A DNA stretch of 64,000 nucleotides from CAZHDI01 sp964531285 (lineage in GTDB: Bacteria > Pseudomonadota > Alphaproteobacteria > JAJFIK01). Shown here piece by piece: positions 51,528 to 61,263 of this stretch. The stretch is taken from positions 18,692 through 82,691 of the forward strand of contig CAZHDI010000003.1 of assembly GCA_964531285.1 (NCBI GenBank). Reading direction: 5' to 3'. Numbering within the stretch: the stretch's first letter is position 1; each line of letters opens with the position of its first letter. Both the position numbers and the translations under genes were made by a program. The notes under the pieces were generated by a model. The model made no database searches. It was not told the DNA's origin and saw nothing but the letters and a program-made list of their open reading frames with translations.

Positions 51528-54500
51528 TCACTCGGGCAGGCGGGTCCCCATGATCCGCGCATGGGCCATGCACAGGGCCGGAACCAGGAACATCGCAATC
51601 GGCACGCCGACCAGCACGCCAAAGCCGATCGAGACCGCAAGCGGGACCAGGAACTGAGCCTGGGTGCTCTGCTCGATGATCAGCGGGAAAATGCCGAGAA
51701 AAGTGGTCAGGGAGGTCAGCAGAATGGGCCGGAAGCGGGCCTTGGCGGCATCGACGATGGCCTCGCGGACACAGGCGACCTCCCGGCGGCGGTCGTTGAA
51801 GAAGTCGATGAGCACCAGCGAGCCGTTGATGATCACCCCCGACAGGCCGACAACGCCGAAAACCGAGATGAAGGTCATGGTGATGCCCATGATCAGATGC
51901 CCGACGATCGCGCCGACAAGGCCGAAGGGAATGGCGGCCAGCACGATGAGCGGCTGGGTATAGGAGCGGAACACCACGGCCAGCAGGGTATAGATGACGA
52001 ACAGCGCGATCAGGAAACTCCGTCCCAGGACGGCGCCGGTCTCCGCCTGTTCGCGCTGCTCGCCGGCGAGGGCGAAGGTCACATCGGGAATACGGTCGAA
52101 CAGGCGCGGCAGATAATTCTCGATCATATAGGCGTTCACATCCGCGCCGGTGGTCACGCTCTCATCCACATTGGCGGTGATGGTGACGATCCGCTGGCCG
52201 TTGCGCCGGTTGATGGTCGTCGGGCCTTCCTCGATGGCGATATCGACGACGCTGCGCAAGGGGACGAAATCGCCTTGGGGTGTGCGGATCCGATAGGTGT
52301 AGATATCGCCGATCGTCCGGCGTTCGACCTCGGGCAAGCGCACATAGACCCGCACTTCTTCGCGGTTGCGCTGAACCCGGAGGGCCTCGGCGCCGAAAAA
52401 GGCCGCCCGGATCTGCGCGGCGACATCCTGAAGGGTCAGCCCGAAGGTCCGCGCTTCGGGCTTGAGGCTCAAGGTCACTTCGCGCCGGCCCTGTTCCTGG
52501 TCGCTGCGCACATCGAAGACGCCATTCAGGCCGTTGAGTTCCTGTTCGATCTGGCGCACGGCACGGTCGAGGTTTTCGGCATTCGCGCCGGAAATCTCCA
52601 GATCCACCGGGTCGCCGATATTGATGAGCGAGGAGCTGAACACAAGCTTGGTGACATCGGGAAGCTCGGGCACCATTGCGCGCCAGCGGTTCTCAAAGAC
52701 CTGGGTGCGGAATTCACGCTCATTCGGGTCGATCAGCTCAAGGATGATCGTGGCTTCATTGGCCTGTGGCAGGCTGATGCCGCCGCCGCCCGGGCCGCTG
52801 CCGAAGCCGGTGCCGGCCCCGATGGACAGATATTGCGCGATAATGGTCGAGCCTTTTTCCAGCCCGAGATCGGCCTCGATGGCATTGGCGGCTTCGAGGC
52901 CGATCTGGCGCACCTGTTCGGCAATCCGTTCGGTCCGCTCGGCATTGGCGCCGGGTGCCAGTTCCAGACTGGCGGTCACATAAGTGGCCTCGACCCGCGG
53001 GGCAAAGCCGAACTTCACCAGCCCGCTCGACAACAGCCCCAGCGCCAGGAAGAAGATCGCGATGCTACACGCGATGACGAAGCCCCAATGCAGCGTGGCG
53101 AACCGGACCGCGCCGTCGAGAGGCCCGCTGGTGAACGCGGTGAGGGCCCGGTCGGTCGCTTCGCGCGCCCGAGCTAAGAGGACCGATATGCCCCGCCTTG
53201 GGCGGGCCGGGTCCACATGGGACAGATGGCGCGGCAGCACCAGCAGGGACTCCACGAGGCTCAGCACCAGGACGATGATCACCACCGCCGGCACATCGCC
53301 CAGGAACTTGCCCAGGGTGCCCGGCAGGAACAGCAGCGGGATGAAGGCGACAATGGTCGTCAGCACCGCGAAGATCACCGGCGTGCTGATCCGGGTGGCC
53401 CCGGCAATGGCGGCTTCGCGCGCGCCGACGCCGGAATGATTGCGCGCAAAGATATTCTCGCCCACCACAATGGCATCGTCGACCACAATGCCAATGGCCA
53501 GGATGAAACCGAACAGCGATAGCTGATTGATCGAGATACCGAGCGCGCCCATGGCGGTGAATGCGCCGATAAACGACACGAAGATGCCGGCCGCCACCCA
53601 GAACGCAAGCTTGAGGTCCAGAAACAGGGTCAGCGCGATCATCACCAGCGTCAGGCCGATAATGCCGTTGCGGATGAGCAGCGACAGTCGGTCCTCAAGC
53701 TCGTTGGCGTCATTGCGCCAGATGCGCAAGGATACGCCCGGCGGCAGTTCGGCGCGCAGGGTCTCGTCTACATAGGTCTCGACCGCGGCGACGACATCGA
53801 GCACGCGCTCCTCGCCGATCCGAAAGACCTGGACGAACGCCGCCGGCTGACCGTTGAACTCGATAAAGCTGTCGGTTTCCTGGAAGCCGTCAACAACGGT
53901 CGCGACATCGCGGAGGTGGACCGTGGCTCCGCCCGCATCGCCGATCAGGACGATATCGCCGAAGTCCTGACCCGTGTAAGACCGCCCGACGGTCCGCACC
54001 AGGATTTCATCGCGCCCGGTCTCGATCTCGCCGGCGGGCAGATCCAGGCTGTTCTCCGCAATGATCGCGGCCACCTGGGTCAGGCTCAGACCATAGGCGC
54101 GCAGCCGGTCGTTGGATATTTCGATGGAGATTTCATAGGGCTGGGTGCCGCGCACATCGACAAAGGAGATCGCCGGGTCGAGGGACAGATCGTCCTTGGC
54201 CAGTTCCGCCAGCTCCTTGAGCGCCCGGGGCGGCACATCGCCGTAAAGCGCGATCTCCACCACACGGCTGCGGGTCGTCAGTTCACTGACCTGAGGTTCC
54301 TCGGCCTCACCGGGGAACGCGGTAATCCGGTCGATCTCGGCCTTGATTTCATCCAACTTGGTAGCGGTGTCTTCGCCCCGATTGAGTTCGAGCGTCACAA
54401 CGCCGACGCCTTCGGCCGCCTGCGCGCGCACCTCGCGGATACCGTCCACGCCCTCGATCTGATCTTCGATGCGCTTGATGATGGAGTCTTCGATTTCAGA

Positions 54501-54671
54501 GGGCAGGGCGCCGGGATAGTCCACCCGCACCTCGATCACATCGAGGCTGAATTCGGGAAACACCATCTGCTTGACGCTCAGCAGGCTGACGAGGCCCGAG
54601 AACACCAGAAACAGCATCAGTAGATTGGCCGCAACGCCGTTGCGCACCATCCAGGCAATGATGCCTCTCAT
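51528..54671 (-). CDS. RND efflux permease, operon 2
   Basis: Second pump of the HAE-1-like type, 1047 residues. Start 54671 overlaps the adaptor stop by 4 bases. The opening is the N-terminal helix GVAANLLMLFLVFSGLVSLL, with the porter segment DSIIKRIEDQIEGVDGI. Helix 4 has LAIGIVVDDAIVVGENIF with both proton-relay Asp, and GPGGGG (about residue 690) is an unusual glycine loop. The second half has GVIINGSLVLIDFFNDRR. No channel gene is beside it, so it may use a TolC-type protein encoded elsewhere or that of operon 1. Confidence 0.94.
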   Translation of the reverse strand: MRGIIAWMVRNGVAANLLMLFLVFSGLVSLLSVKQMVFPEFSLDVIEVRVDYPGALPSEIEDSIIKRIEDQIEGVDGIREVRAQAAEGVGVVTLELNRGEDTATKLDEIKAEIDRITAFPGEAEEPQVSELTTRSRVVEIALYGDVPPRALKELAELAKDDLSLDPAISFVDVRGTQPYEISIEISNDRLRAYGLSLTQVAAIIAENSLDLPAGEIETGRDEILVRTVGRSYTGQDFGDIVLIGDAGGATVHLRDVATVVDGFQETDSFIEFNGQPAAFVQVFRIGEERVLDVVAAVETYVDETLRAELPPGVSLRIWRNDANELEDRLSLLIRNGIIGLTLVMIALTLFLDLKLAFWVAAGIFVSFIGAFTAMGALGISINQLSLFGFILAIGIVVDDAIVVGENIFARNHSGVGAREAAIAGATRISTPVIFAVLTTIVAFIPLLFLPGTLGKFLGDVPAVVIIVLVLSLVESLLVLPRHLSHVDPARPRRGISVLLARAREATDRALTAFTSGPLDGAVRFATLHWGFVIACSIAIFFLALGLLSSGLVKFGFAPRVEATYVTASLELAPGANAERTERIAEQVRQIGLEAANAIEADLGLEKGSTIIAQYLSIGAGTGFGSGPGGGGISLPQANEATIILELIDPNEREFRTQVFENRWRAMVPELPDVTKLVFSSSLINIGDPVDLEISGANAENLDRAVRQIEQELNGLNGVFDVRSDQEQGRREVTLSLKPEARTFGLTLQDVAAQIRAAFFGAEALRVQRNREEVRVYVRLPEVERRTIGDIYTYRIRTPQGDFVPLRSVVDIAIEEGPTTINRRNGQRIVTITANVDESVTTGADVNAYMIENYLPRLFDRIPDVTFALAGEQREQAETGAVLGRSFLIALFVIYTLLAVVFRSYTQPLIVLAAIPFGLVGAIVGHLIMGITMTFISVFGVVGLSGVIINGSLVLIDFFNDRRREVACVREAIVDAAKARFRPILLTSLTTFLGIFPLIIEQSTQAQFLVPLAVSIGFGVLVGVPIAMFLVPALCMAHARIMGTRLPE

Positions 54672-55948
54672 GACAGCGGATCCTCGGCGGCTGCCTCGTC
54701 GCTTTGGGGCGCCTCGCGCACCGGCATACCCTCGACCGCGAAGGGCAGGGCGCTGATGATCGCCCGGTCGCCCGCATCGAGATCGCCAGAGACAACGCTC
54801 ACTGTCTCGCTGCCCTCGTCGACCACCTGGACCCCGATGATCTCCAGCGTGTTGTCCGCGCTCACCACCCACACCGTGTCATCGGCCCGCAAGGCGCCCG
54901 GAGGAATGGAGAACCGGTCTTCCAGGGTCTGACCGGCGATCACGACTTCGGCAAACATGCCGGGCCGCAGGAAGGGGGCATCGCCGAGCCCGGGAGCGGC
55001 GCGGCCCAAAATGCGCTGGCCGGGGCGGTCCGGGTCGGGCACGGCAACGACCACGTCCACCGTCCGCGTGCCCCGGTCGATATCCGCTTCGACGCGCGCG
55101 ACCGAGCCGGTCCAGGCAAAACGCTGGCCACCGTAATCCACCGTCAGGGTCGCCGAGGCACGGTCCGACGGCTCGAGCCCCGCGACGGTCCACAGGTCCG
55201 GCACCAGGCCCGCCCGGCTGGCTTCGAGCGCAATGACGACCTCCAAGACATCGGTCGCATAAAGCCGCGCCAGTTCCGCGCCGATCTGAACGACGGCGCC
55301 TTCGGCGGCGGCCTCCGAAAGGATGCGCCCGTCGAAGGGCGCGCTGATGGTGGTGAATTCCAGATCCAGCTCCCGGGCGCGGACCTGGGCTTCAAGACGC
55401 GCGAGGCGCGCGGTGGCCTGGGCGCGCTGGCTGGCGAGGTCGTCGCGCCGTTCCTCGCTGGCAAAACCGCCCTGGTTCAGCGTGGCAACCCGCTCGATCT
55501 GCTGATTCAGGAACCGGATTTCGGCGCGCGTGGCCTCCGCGTCGGCGCGCGCCTGCTCCAATGCGGCTTCGAAGGGCCGGGGGTCGAGTTGGACGAGCAT
55601 CTCGCCCTCACTCACTGTGAGGCCGGCCTCCAGCCGGTCCGATACTGCGGTGATCGACCCGCCGACCCGGGCCGCGAGCGCGACCTCGCGCCGGGCCTCC
55701 ACAAATCCGGACCCGCGCACCGGGACCGCGCCGGTTTCGGCCTGAACGGCCACGGTTTCGACAAGGCGCGCGCGGGTCTCGGCCGGTTTCGATGTCGGCG
55801 CCTGGCGCAGCATGCCGAGGAGTATGTAGCCGGCAATCCCGAGGCCGATCACCGCAAAGGACAGGGTGGTCCAGGACAGCCGGGCCAGCCAGGAGCGCTG
55901 CTCCGTTGCGCTTTGAGCCCCCTGCGGTTCGGGTTCGGTCGGCGTCAT
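54668..55948 (-). CDS. RND periplasmic adaptor (HlyD/MFP family), operon 2
   Basis: Membrane-fusion protein of 426 residues. It has an N-terminal anchor (LSFAVIGLGIAGYILLGML), lipoyl halves (VALAARVGGSITAVSDRLEAG; TTISAPFDGRILSEAAAEGAVV) around a coiled hairpin rich in Ala and Glu, and a barrel with FSIPPGALR. A TVRV-like second barrel strand is followed by a short acidic tail. It is the first gene of a two-gene unit with the permease at 51528. Confidence 0.92.
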   Translation of the reverse strand: MTPTEPEPQGAQSATEQRSWLARLSWTTLSFAVIGLGIAGYILLGMLRQAPTSKPAETRARLVETVAVQAETGAVPVRGSGFVEARREVALAARVGGSITAVSDRLEAGLTVSEGEMLVQLDPRPFEAALEQARADAEATRAEIRFLNQQIERVATLNQGGFASEERRDDLASQRAQATARLARLEAQVRARELDLEFTTISAPFDGRILSEAAAEGAVVQIGAELARLYATDVLEVVIALEASRAGLVPDLWTVAGLEPSDRASATLTVDYGGQRFAWTGSVARVEADIDRGTRTVDVVVAVPDPDRPGQRILGRAAPGLGDAPFLRPGMFAEVVIAGQTLEDRFSIPPGALRADDTVWVVSADNTLEIIGVQVVDEGSETVSVVSGDLDAGDRAIISALPFAVEGMPVREAPQSDEAAAEDPLS

Positions 55949-56091
55949 GGCCTTTTATCCCCTTCGTCCCGGTCGTTTTGCCTGGGCCGGCGCCCTGCAA
56001 GGCGATGTGCAATAGCGATACGCTCCGCCTAAGCCGACGGATTGCCCTGTCAGGCACACTTTACGCCAGGCGGGCGCCGGATGCGCGCGCG

Positions 56092-56131
56092 AAAAAAAAG
56101 ACCCGGCCGCAGGGGATACCGCGACCGGGCC
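56092..56131 (-). terminator. Intrinsic terminator of the BtuB-like gene
   Basis: On the minus strand a G+C-rich hairpin (arms near 56121-56131 and 56101-56110, one G-U pair) is followed by eight T residues, about 30 bases after the stop codon. Confidence 0.82.
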
Positions 56132-56160
56132 GGTCCGTGACCGAGGCTGGAAATGAAGGG

Positions 56161-58098
56161 TCAGTAGGTGGCCCGCACTCCAGCGAAGAACGCCGCGCCC
56201 GGCGTGCTGAAGCCGAGCACCTCGGTATAGTCCTCGTCGAAGATGTTCTCGCCACGCGCGAACACCTGCAGATAGTCGGTGAGCTTATAGGACCCCGACA
56301 GGCGCACCAGCGTGTAAGCGTCAAGCGTCTTGCGCGGCGTGAAGTCCGGGTCGGCGAACCCGAAGAACAGATCCTCCTGCTCGCCGTTGTAATCGACGCC
56401 GAGATTGACCGTCAGGCGCTCTTCAAGGCCCGTATAGGTGATGTTTGCCGCCGCGGTGTGCTCCGGGCGCCGGACTTCGACCAATTCATCGGCCCCAGTC
56501 GCATCCAGATAGGTGTACTGAGCATCAAATGTCAGGCCGCCCAACAGATTCGCCATCAGATAGACTTCGACACCTTCGCGTTCGCTTTCACCGGGGATGT
56601 TGTCCACCGACGAAATGAACTGTCCGTCGATGAACTGGAACGTCGACTGGATTTCATCTTCGAGGTCGGCGTTGAAATAGGTCACATCGACGAGCGCGCG
56701 GCCGCCGAAGAACGACTGGGTGACACCGATATCCCAGCCTTGCGAGCGCTCGGGCACCAGATCGGGATTGCCGATGAACGTGTCCGGATCAAAGCCGAAA
56801 CGCTCATTGAAGCCCGGGTCGGTGATGCCTTCGCCGAAGCTGGCATGGAAGCGGGTGCCATAGGCGGGCATCAGGAAGGCCGCCGAGAAGCGGTAGGTTG
56901 TGGCATCGTCGAACACATCGTTGAAGTCGTGGCGCACCGCCGCCGACGCGAACAGCCGGTCGTCCACGCCGAGATTGTATTCACCGATCAGCGAGGTCTG
57001 GCTGTCGTCGCGTTGCTGATTGACGTTCTCGAATTCGACCTCTTCATGCTCGACCGCGGCCGTCAGCGACAGATCATAAGGGCCATAGCTGCGCTGGCCC
57101 GTCAGATGCAGGCCGTAATCGATCCGGTCGCCGCGGCTGAAGCTGGTTTCCGCGCCGCCATCCAGATTGACCACCTCGGTGTCGGCATAGGCAATAAAGG
57201 CACGCCCCATGAGCCAGTCGCCAAGCAGGGGACCGGTGATATCGATCTTGCCCAACAGATCTTCCGTCTCGGAACTGTCTGCGGAGTCCACGACGGTACC
57301 GAACGAGAATTCCTGTTCGTCCGACTCGGCTTCACTTTCGGCATAGCGGACCACGCCCTCGACCGTGAACCGGTCCATCAGGAGGACATTGCCCTTGAGG
57401 TTCGCGGTGATGTTCTCAAAGCCGTCGTCTTCCGAACCCGTCGGCGACACCGACTCACCGTCGGTCGTGTAATACTGGGCAGACACGCGCACGCCGCCGA
57501 TATCCGAGCCATAGCCCATGCCGCCGAACAGGCGGAAGGTGCCGAACGAGCCGCCCTCGGCTTCGAACTCGCTGTTGAAGCCTTCGCCCGGCCCTTTGGT
57601 GAAGACCGAGATCACGCCGCCCAGCGCTTCGGAGCCGTAGAGCGCCGACTGGGGACCGCGCAGCACCTCGATCCGCTCGATATCGGCCGAGACGAGATTG
57701 GCGAAGTTGAATTCGCCGAACACCGGGTTCGCCGCTTCGATGCCGTCGATATAGACCAGGGTCTGGTTGCCTTCCGCGCCGCGGATCCGCACCTGGGTCA
57801 AGCCGCCCTGCTGACCGGTCCGGTTCACCGCGAGGCCCGGCACCGAGCGCAGGACATCGGAGATGATCACCGTCTGGGTGGCTTCGATCCGGTCGGCCTC
57901 GAGGACCGTGACGGCACTGCCGATTTCGCTGGCGGGACGGGGAATAAGACTTCCCGTGACGACGATCACGTCGTCATCGGCGAAGCTGTCCTCCGTCGCG
58001 CCGTCCTGAGCGTGCGCGCCCTGAGCCGTCAGAGCCGCGACGGCGGCGCCCGCAAGCCAAGCCATTCGCCGGTTTTGCCAATGAGTTCCCCACGCCAT
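56161..58098 (-). CDS. BtuB-like TonB-dependent receptor
   Basis: Outer-membrane receptor of 645 residues, the size of vitamin B12 receptors. A signal peptide (ending GAHAQ) is followed by the plug: VIVVTGSLIPRP, VLRSVPGLAVNRTGQQGGLTQVRIRGAEGNQTLV (conserved BtuB-like plug), IDGIE and ERIEVLRGPQSALYGSEALGGVI. The barrel ends ...FFAGVRATY. Corrinoid import is the likeliest role, but I find no cobalamin riboswitch in front of it, so another small ligand is possible. Confidence 0.88.
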   Translation of the reverse strand: MAWGTHWQNRRMAWLAGAAVAALTAQGAHAQDGATEDSFADDDVIVVTGSLIPRPASEIGSAVTVLEADRIEATQTVIISDVLRSVPGLAVNRTGQQGGLTQVRIRGAEGNQTLVYIDGIEAANPVFGEFNFANLVSADIERIEVLRGPQSALYGSEALGGVISVFTKGPGEGFNSEFEAEGGSFGTFRLFGGMGYGSDIGGVRVSAQYYTTDGESVSPTGSEDDGFENITANLKGNVLLMDRFTVEGVVRYAESEAESDEQEFSFGTVVDSADSSETEDLLGKIDITGPLLGDWLMGRAFIAYADTEVVNLDGGAETSFSRGDRIDYGLHLTGQRSYGPYDLSLTAAVEHEEVEFENVNQQRDDSQTSLIGEYNLGVDDRLFASAAVRHDFNDVFDDATTYRFSAAFLMPAYGTRFHASFGEGITDPGFNERFGFDPDTFIGNPDLVPERSQGWDIGVTQSFFGGRALVDVTYFNADLEDEIQSTFQFIDGQFISSVDNIPGESEREGVEVYLMANLLGGLTFDAQYTYLDATGADELVEVRRPEHTAAANITYTGLEERLTVNLGVDYNGEQEDLFFGFADPDFTPRKTLDAYTLVRLSGSYKLTDYLQVFARGENIFDEDYTEVLGFSTPGAAFFAGVRATY

Positions 58099-58162
58099 GA
58101 TACTGGTCCCCTGTCGGTTAAGCGTTGGCCGGATCAGTAGCTATAGATAACAACAGCGCGAT

Positions 58163-58210
58163 GACAGTCGAGACCGCCCGGTCATTTAGCCGACAGTCTG
58201 TCACTGTCGG
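58163..58210. promoter_or_regulatory. GACAGT repeat cluster, possible operator
   Basis: GACAGT occurs at 58163-58168 and 58192-58197 and its inverse at 58203-58208. The last two form a perfect 8-base hairpin CCGACAGT/ACTGTCGG (58190-58210, 5-base spacer). It lies 65-112 bases upstream of the BtuB-like start and could be a repressor site. Confidence 0.4.
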
Positions 58211-58360
58211 GACACAGGTCCAAGCGGTGCTCGGATCACGGGAGGGCTGGCCGCTCAGGCGCGGCGCCCATGCGGATCTCCAACCCAGTGGCGGAGGCCG
58301 GGGGCAGCAGCAAGTCGGGGCTGATCGAGGACGGCGAAGAGCGGCAGTGCCGGACCGAAG

Positions 58361-59767
58361 TCAGAGACTGTTCTGAAGGCGGGCCAGAACCTCCGGCGTC
58401 GCCACACAATCGGCAAAGCCGTCGGCCTCTAACTGCCATTGGATCAAGGCCTGGCCCGTCAGCGTTGTAAAGCGGCTGCCGGCAACCGGAAACCCGAGCG
58501 CGATATTCAGTTGAGCAACGAAATCCTCGTCGCCCGCGCCACCCGTGTTGGAGCCGACCCGCCAGCGCCGCAATCCCGCCTCGTCGCTCTGGGACCAGCT
58601 GCGTGTCGCCAACAGCGCGTCGAGCCCGGTGAGCAGAATATACTTGTACGGCGTGCCGTCCTCCGTGGTCGTATATTTCTTTACATAGTTCTCGCTCTCG
58701 GGCTCGACGAACTCCGGTTCCCGCTTGAGGCCGGCGGCCACGCGGAAATCCGCCCATTTGCCGCGCGGCCGGCGGCGTGTGGCGTCATACCCGCCGGGGA
58801 TCGTTTGACAGCCTGCGGATGAAAAGCGATAGGGCCAGTTCGAGGCATTGCTGATCGATGCTGCATGAATGTTGTCGGCCACGTTGCGCGGCCCGTCCCA
58901 CCAGTCCCGGCCCGTATAGGTCAGGTCCGAAACCGAACGCAGGATGAGGCGCTTGTCGGCCTGAATGAAGGCGCCCGGCTGTGCCAGGATGCCGGCGCTG
59001 CGCCCGTGGAGCCCAACGGTGAAATGGAACAAGCCCGTCGGCATCATGTTGGCGTACCGGTCATTGACCGGCGCATATTGAAGCTGCTTGAAAACATGTT
59101 CGACCGTCGGCACGGTCGATGCGTTGGCCGCCCAGAGCAGGCCCGCGCCCGGGTCCCAGACGCCCATCACGCAATGGAAGAAGCGGTGGTCCGGCGATGA
59201 CACTTCCAACTCGAGCGCCGGACCGAAGGTCACATCGCCGAGGTCCGGTTCTTGGGTCAGCCGGCAGCCGCGCAAGCCGAACAGGATCCTCTTGTCGCGC
59301 GATGCCTCGCTTGCGAACGGAAACCCGTTCCACTGGCACAAGCGCATCATATGCTCATGGGTGAACTCGAAACGCTCACAGGACTCGGTGCACGGATCTT
59401 CAACACTTAGAAGATGACGCGTGTTGATCGACCCGGTTCCGGCCTCCCAGGCCGCGGCCGGGCGCGGCTCCTCGAGGCTCGCCCACAGCTTGGCACTGCC
59501 CCGCGCATTGCGCAGCGCCCGGGCGTTGGCGGCCCGTTGCGCGGCCTCCTCGACGGGCAAGGTTTCGGCATCCGCCTCGATAATCGCCCGAAGCTCGTTA
59601 TCGCTATATGGCCGGTCGGGATACTCGACGGTTGTCCGGGGGCGAATGATCGCCGGCCCGCCCCGCGCAGGTGCGGCGGCCAGGAACGCCGAGGCGCCAA
59701 GGCCGGCGGCTACCGCGCGCCGTGTCGGACCGGTGCCCTTAGCGCGGCGTTCGGTCTTGATGGTCAT
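58361..59767 (-). CDS. Tat-exported protein with YkuD-like His/Ser-x-Gly-Cys motif
   Basis: A 468-residue protein I cannot assign firmly. Start 59767 has GGAGGG 6 bases upstream. The N-terminus TRRAVAAGLGASAFLAAAPARG is a twin-arginine signal, so it is exported folded. NIHAA (299-303) and FSSAGCQTIPGG (315-326) resemble the active-site blocks of L,D-transpeptidase-like (YkuD) domains, where His and Cys act on peptidoglycan. Several other Cys (125-145 region, C168, C199) may form disulfides. A wall-linked role is inferred from the motif only. Confidence 0.55.
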   Translation of the reverse strand: MTIKTERRAKGTGPTRRAVAAGLGASAFLAAAPARGGPAIIRPRTTVEYPDRPYSDNELRAIIEADAETLPVEEAAQRAANARALRNARGSAKLWASLEEPRPAAAWEAGTGSINTRHLLSVEDPCTESCERFEFTHEHMMRLCQWNGFPFASEASRDKRILFGLRGCRLTQEPDLGDVTFGPALELEVSSPDHRFFHCVMGVWDPGAGLLWAANASTVPTVEHVFKQLQYAPVNDRYANMMPTGLFHFTVGLHGRSAGILAQPGAFIQADKRLILRSVSDLTYTGRDWWDGPRNVADNIHAASISNASNWPYRFSSAGCQTIPGGYDATRRRPRGKWADFRVAAGLKREPEFVEPESENYVKKYTTTEDGTPYKYILLTGLDALLATRSWSQSDEAGLRRWRVGSNTGGAGDEDFVAQLNIALGFPVAGSRFTTLTGQALIQWQLEADGFADCVATPEVLARLQNSL

Positions 59768-59886
59768 GACATTCCCTCCGGATACACGGCCGCCACACAT
59801 AACCCAGCGCAGTCAAACCCCTGGCCATTTCGGCTTCGGGTCCATACTATCGGTCATGGTTTCGGGCGGTGCAAGCAGGGGGCGCG

Positions 59887-61235
59887 ATGACCATGGCACG
59901 GCTCTTTCACGCGATAGCGGGGCCCGCACTGGCGCTGCTGCTGACCTGTATCGCGCCGGGATTTGCCGATCCCGTCCGGGCGCAGCAGGACCCCTGTGGC
60001 GGCGGTACCGAAGCGTTCCGGCCCGGCCTTGATTGCGACCGACCGCGCACGCTGACGGTCTACAGCGACATTGTGGATGACGCACGCTACCAGTGTACGC
60101 AATTGCGCTGGGCCTGCGTCGATGCGCAGGCGCGGGCCGGGGAGACTGGCGGCGACAGCGATGCCTGCTTTGTGCTGACCTGTGATGAATTGCGCGCCCG
60201 CCGGGGCAATCCGCCTCCGGAAGTCTTCAATGCGCGGCCCTTGCTGATCAATGCGTTCGACGATGTGGTCTATGTCAATCGCGGCGCGGACTCCTGCACC
60301 GGCTCGCTGGTCGCGCCCAGCCTCGTCTTGACCGCCCGGCATTGTTATATGGCGGACCGGGTGCTCATTGGGCGGACAAAAGACGATCCTGACGCGGTGT
60401 CCATCCGAACCGTGACCGAGATCCTGCCGCCCGTCTCACTCGGCGCCCTTGACGTGCAGCTTTATGTGCTGGAGGAACCGGCGCCCGTCGCGCCCATCAG
60501 CCTGGCACCGCCCCATTNNNNNNNNNNNNNNNNNNNNNNNNNNNNNNNNNNNNNNNNNNNNNNNNNNNNNNNNNNNNNNNNNNNNNNNNNNNNNNNNNNN
60601 NNNNNNNNNNNNNNNNNTATGTGCTGGAGGAACCGGCGCCCGTCGCGCCCATCAGCCTGGCACCGCCCCATTGGCCCGCGCTGGACCGCTTGTCGAAAAT
60701 GGAGGTGGTCGGCTATGGCCTCGATGAGGCCGAAGCCGCTGCGTTGACGGCGGACGATAACCGGTCGGGCGGCGCGACGGGGACAAAGCGGCAGGGCTTT
60801 GTGCTGCGCGCGTCGCACAGTTGCGATGCGCCGGATGATCCGGACACGTTCGGTTGCCGCCCGGGGCGTGAAATCGTGGCCGGCCGGTTCGGCGTGGACG
60901 GCTTCGGCGATACCTGCGACGGCGATAGCGGCGGCCCGCTCCTCGTGGTCAATCCGCTCGACATGCAGGCATCGCGCGGCCGTCAGCCCGGGGAGCGGTA
61001 TCTCGATGCGTTGCGGGCGGGGCGCTATTATCTCGCGGGCGTGACATCGCGGGCGATCCGGACGGAACAGCATCTCGACACGAGCGTCAGGTGCGGGTTC
61101 GGCGGGATCTATACCAAGGTCACGGACGGTTTGATTAACTGGATGGCGTGTGCCGCGCAGACCCGGGGCGAGACGGTTACGCTGGCAGCCGGGGAAAGCA
61201 CCGGCGCGGCCGATTGCACGTCGCCGGGCTTCTGA
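59887..61235 (+). CDS. Secreted trypsin-like serine protease, broken only by a false assembly gap
   Basis: Exported serine protease. Start 59887 has AGGGGG upstream; a signal peptide ends near VRAQ. The catalytic triad is visible as H152 in LTARHC, D189 in LGALDVQLYVL, and S297 in GDTCDGDSGGPL (numbering after collapse). As written the frame breaks at the N run. But the 55 bases before it (60463-60517) are repeated exactly after it (60618-60672). Removing N plus one copy (155 bases) leaves 1194 bases, exactly 398 codons, in one frame. Six or more Cys suggest disulfides. A second protease gene follows after 28 bases. Confidence 0.88.
60463..60672. repeat. 55-base duplicated contig ends flanking 100 N
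   Basis: Positions 60463-60517 and 60618-60672 are identical, with 100 N between. This is the overlap of two contigs that a scaffolder failed to merge. Fifty-five is a usual de Bruijn k-mer size. It is not a biological repeat. Confidence 0.95.
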
Positions 61236-61263
61236 TCGGCGCGGCCGGGGAAGGGAGAGGAAC

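Noticed and set aside
58099..58360. Cobalamin riboswitch before the BtuB-like gene
   Set aside because: I looked for the conserved B12-box and core elements on the minus strand and did not find them; only the GACAGT hairpin is present.
60463..60672. Tandem repeat or duplication inside the protease gene
   Set aside because: The exact 55-base identity on both sides of 100 N and the restored frame show unmerged contig ends.
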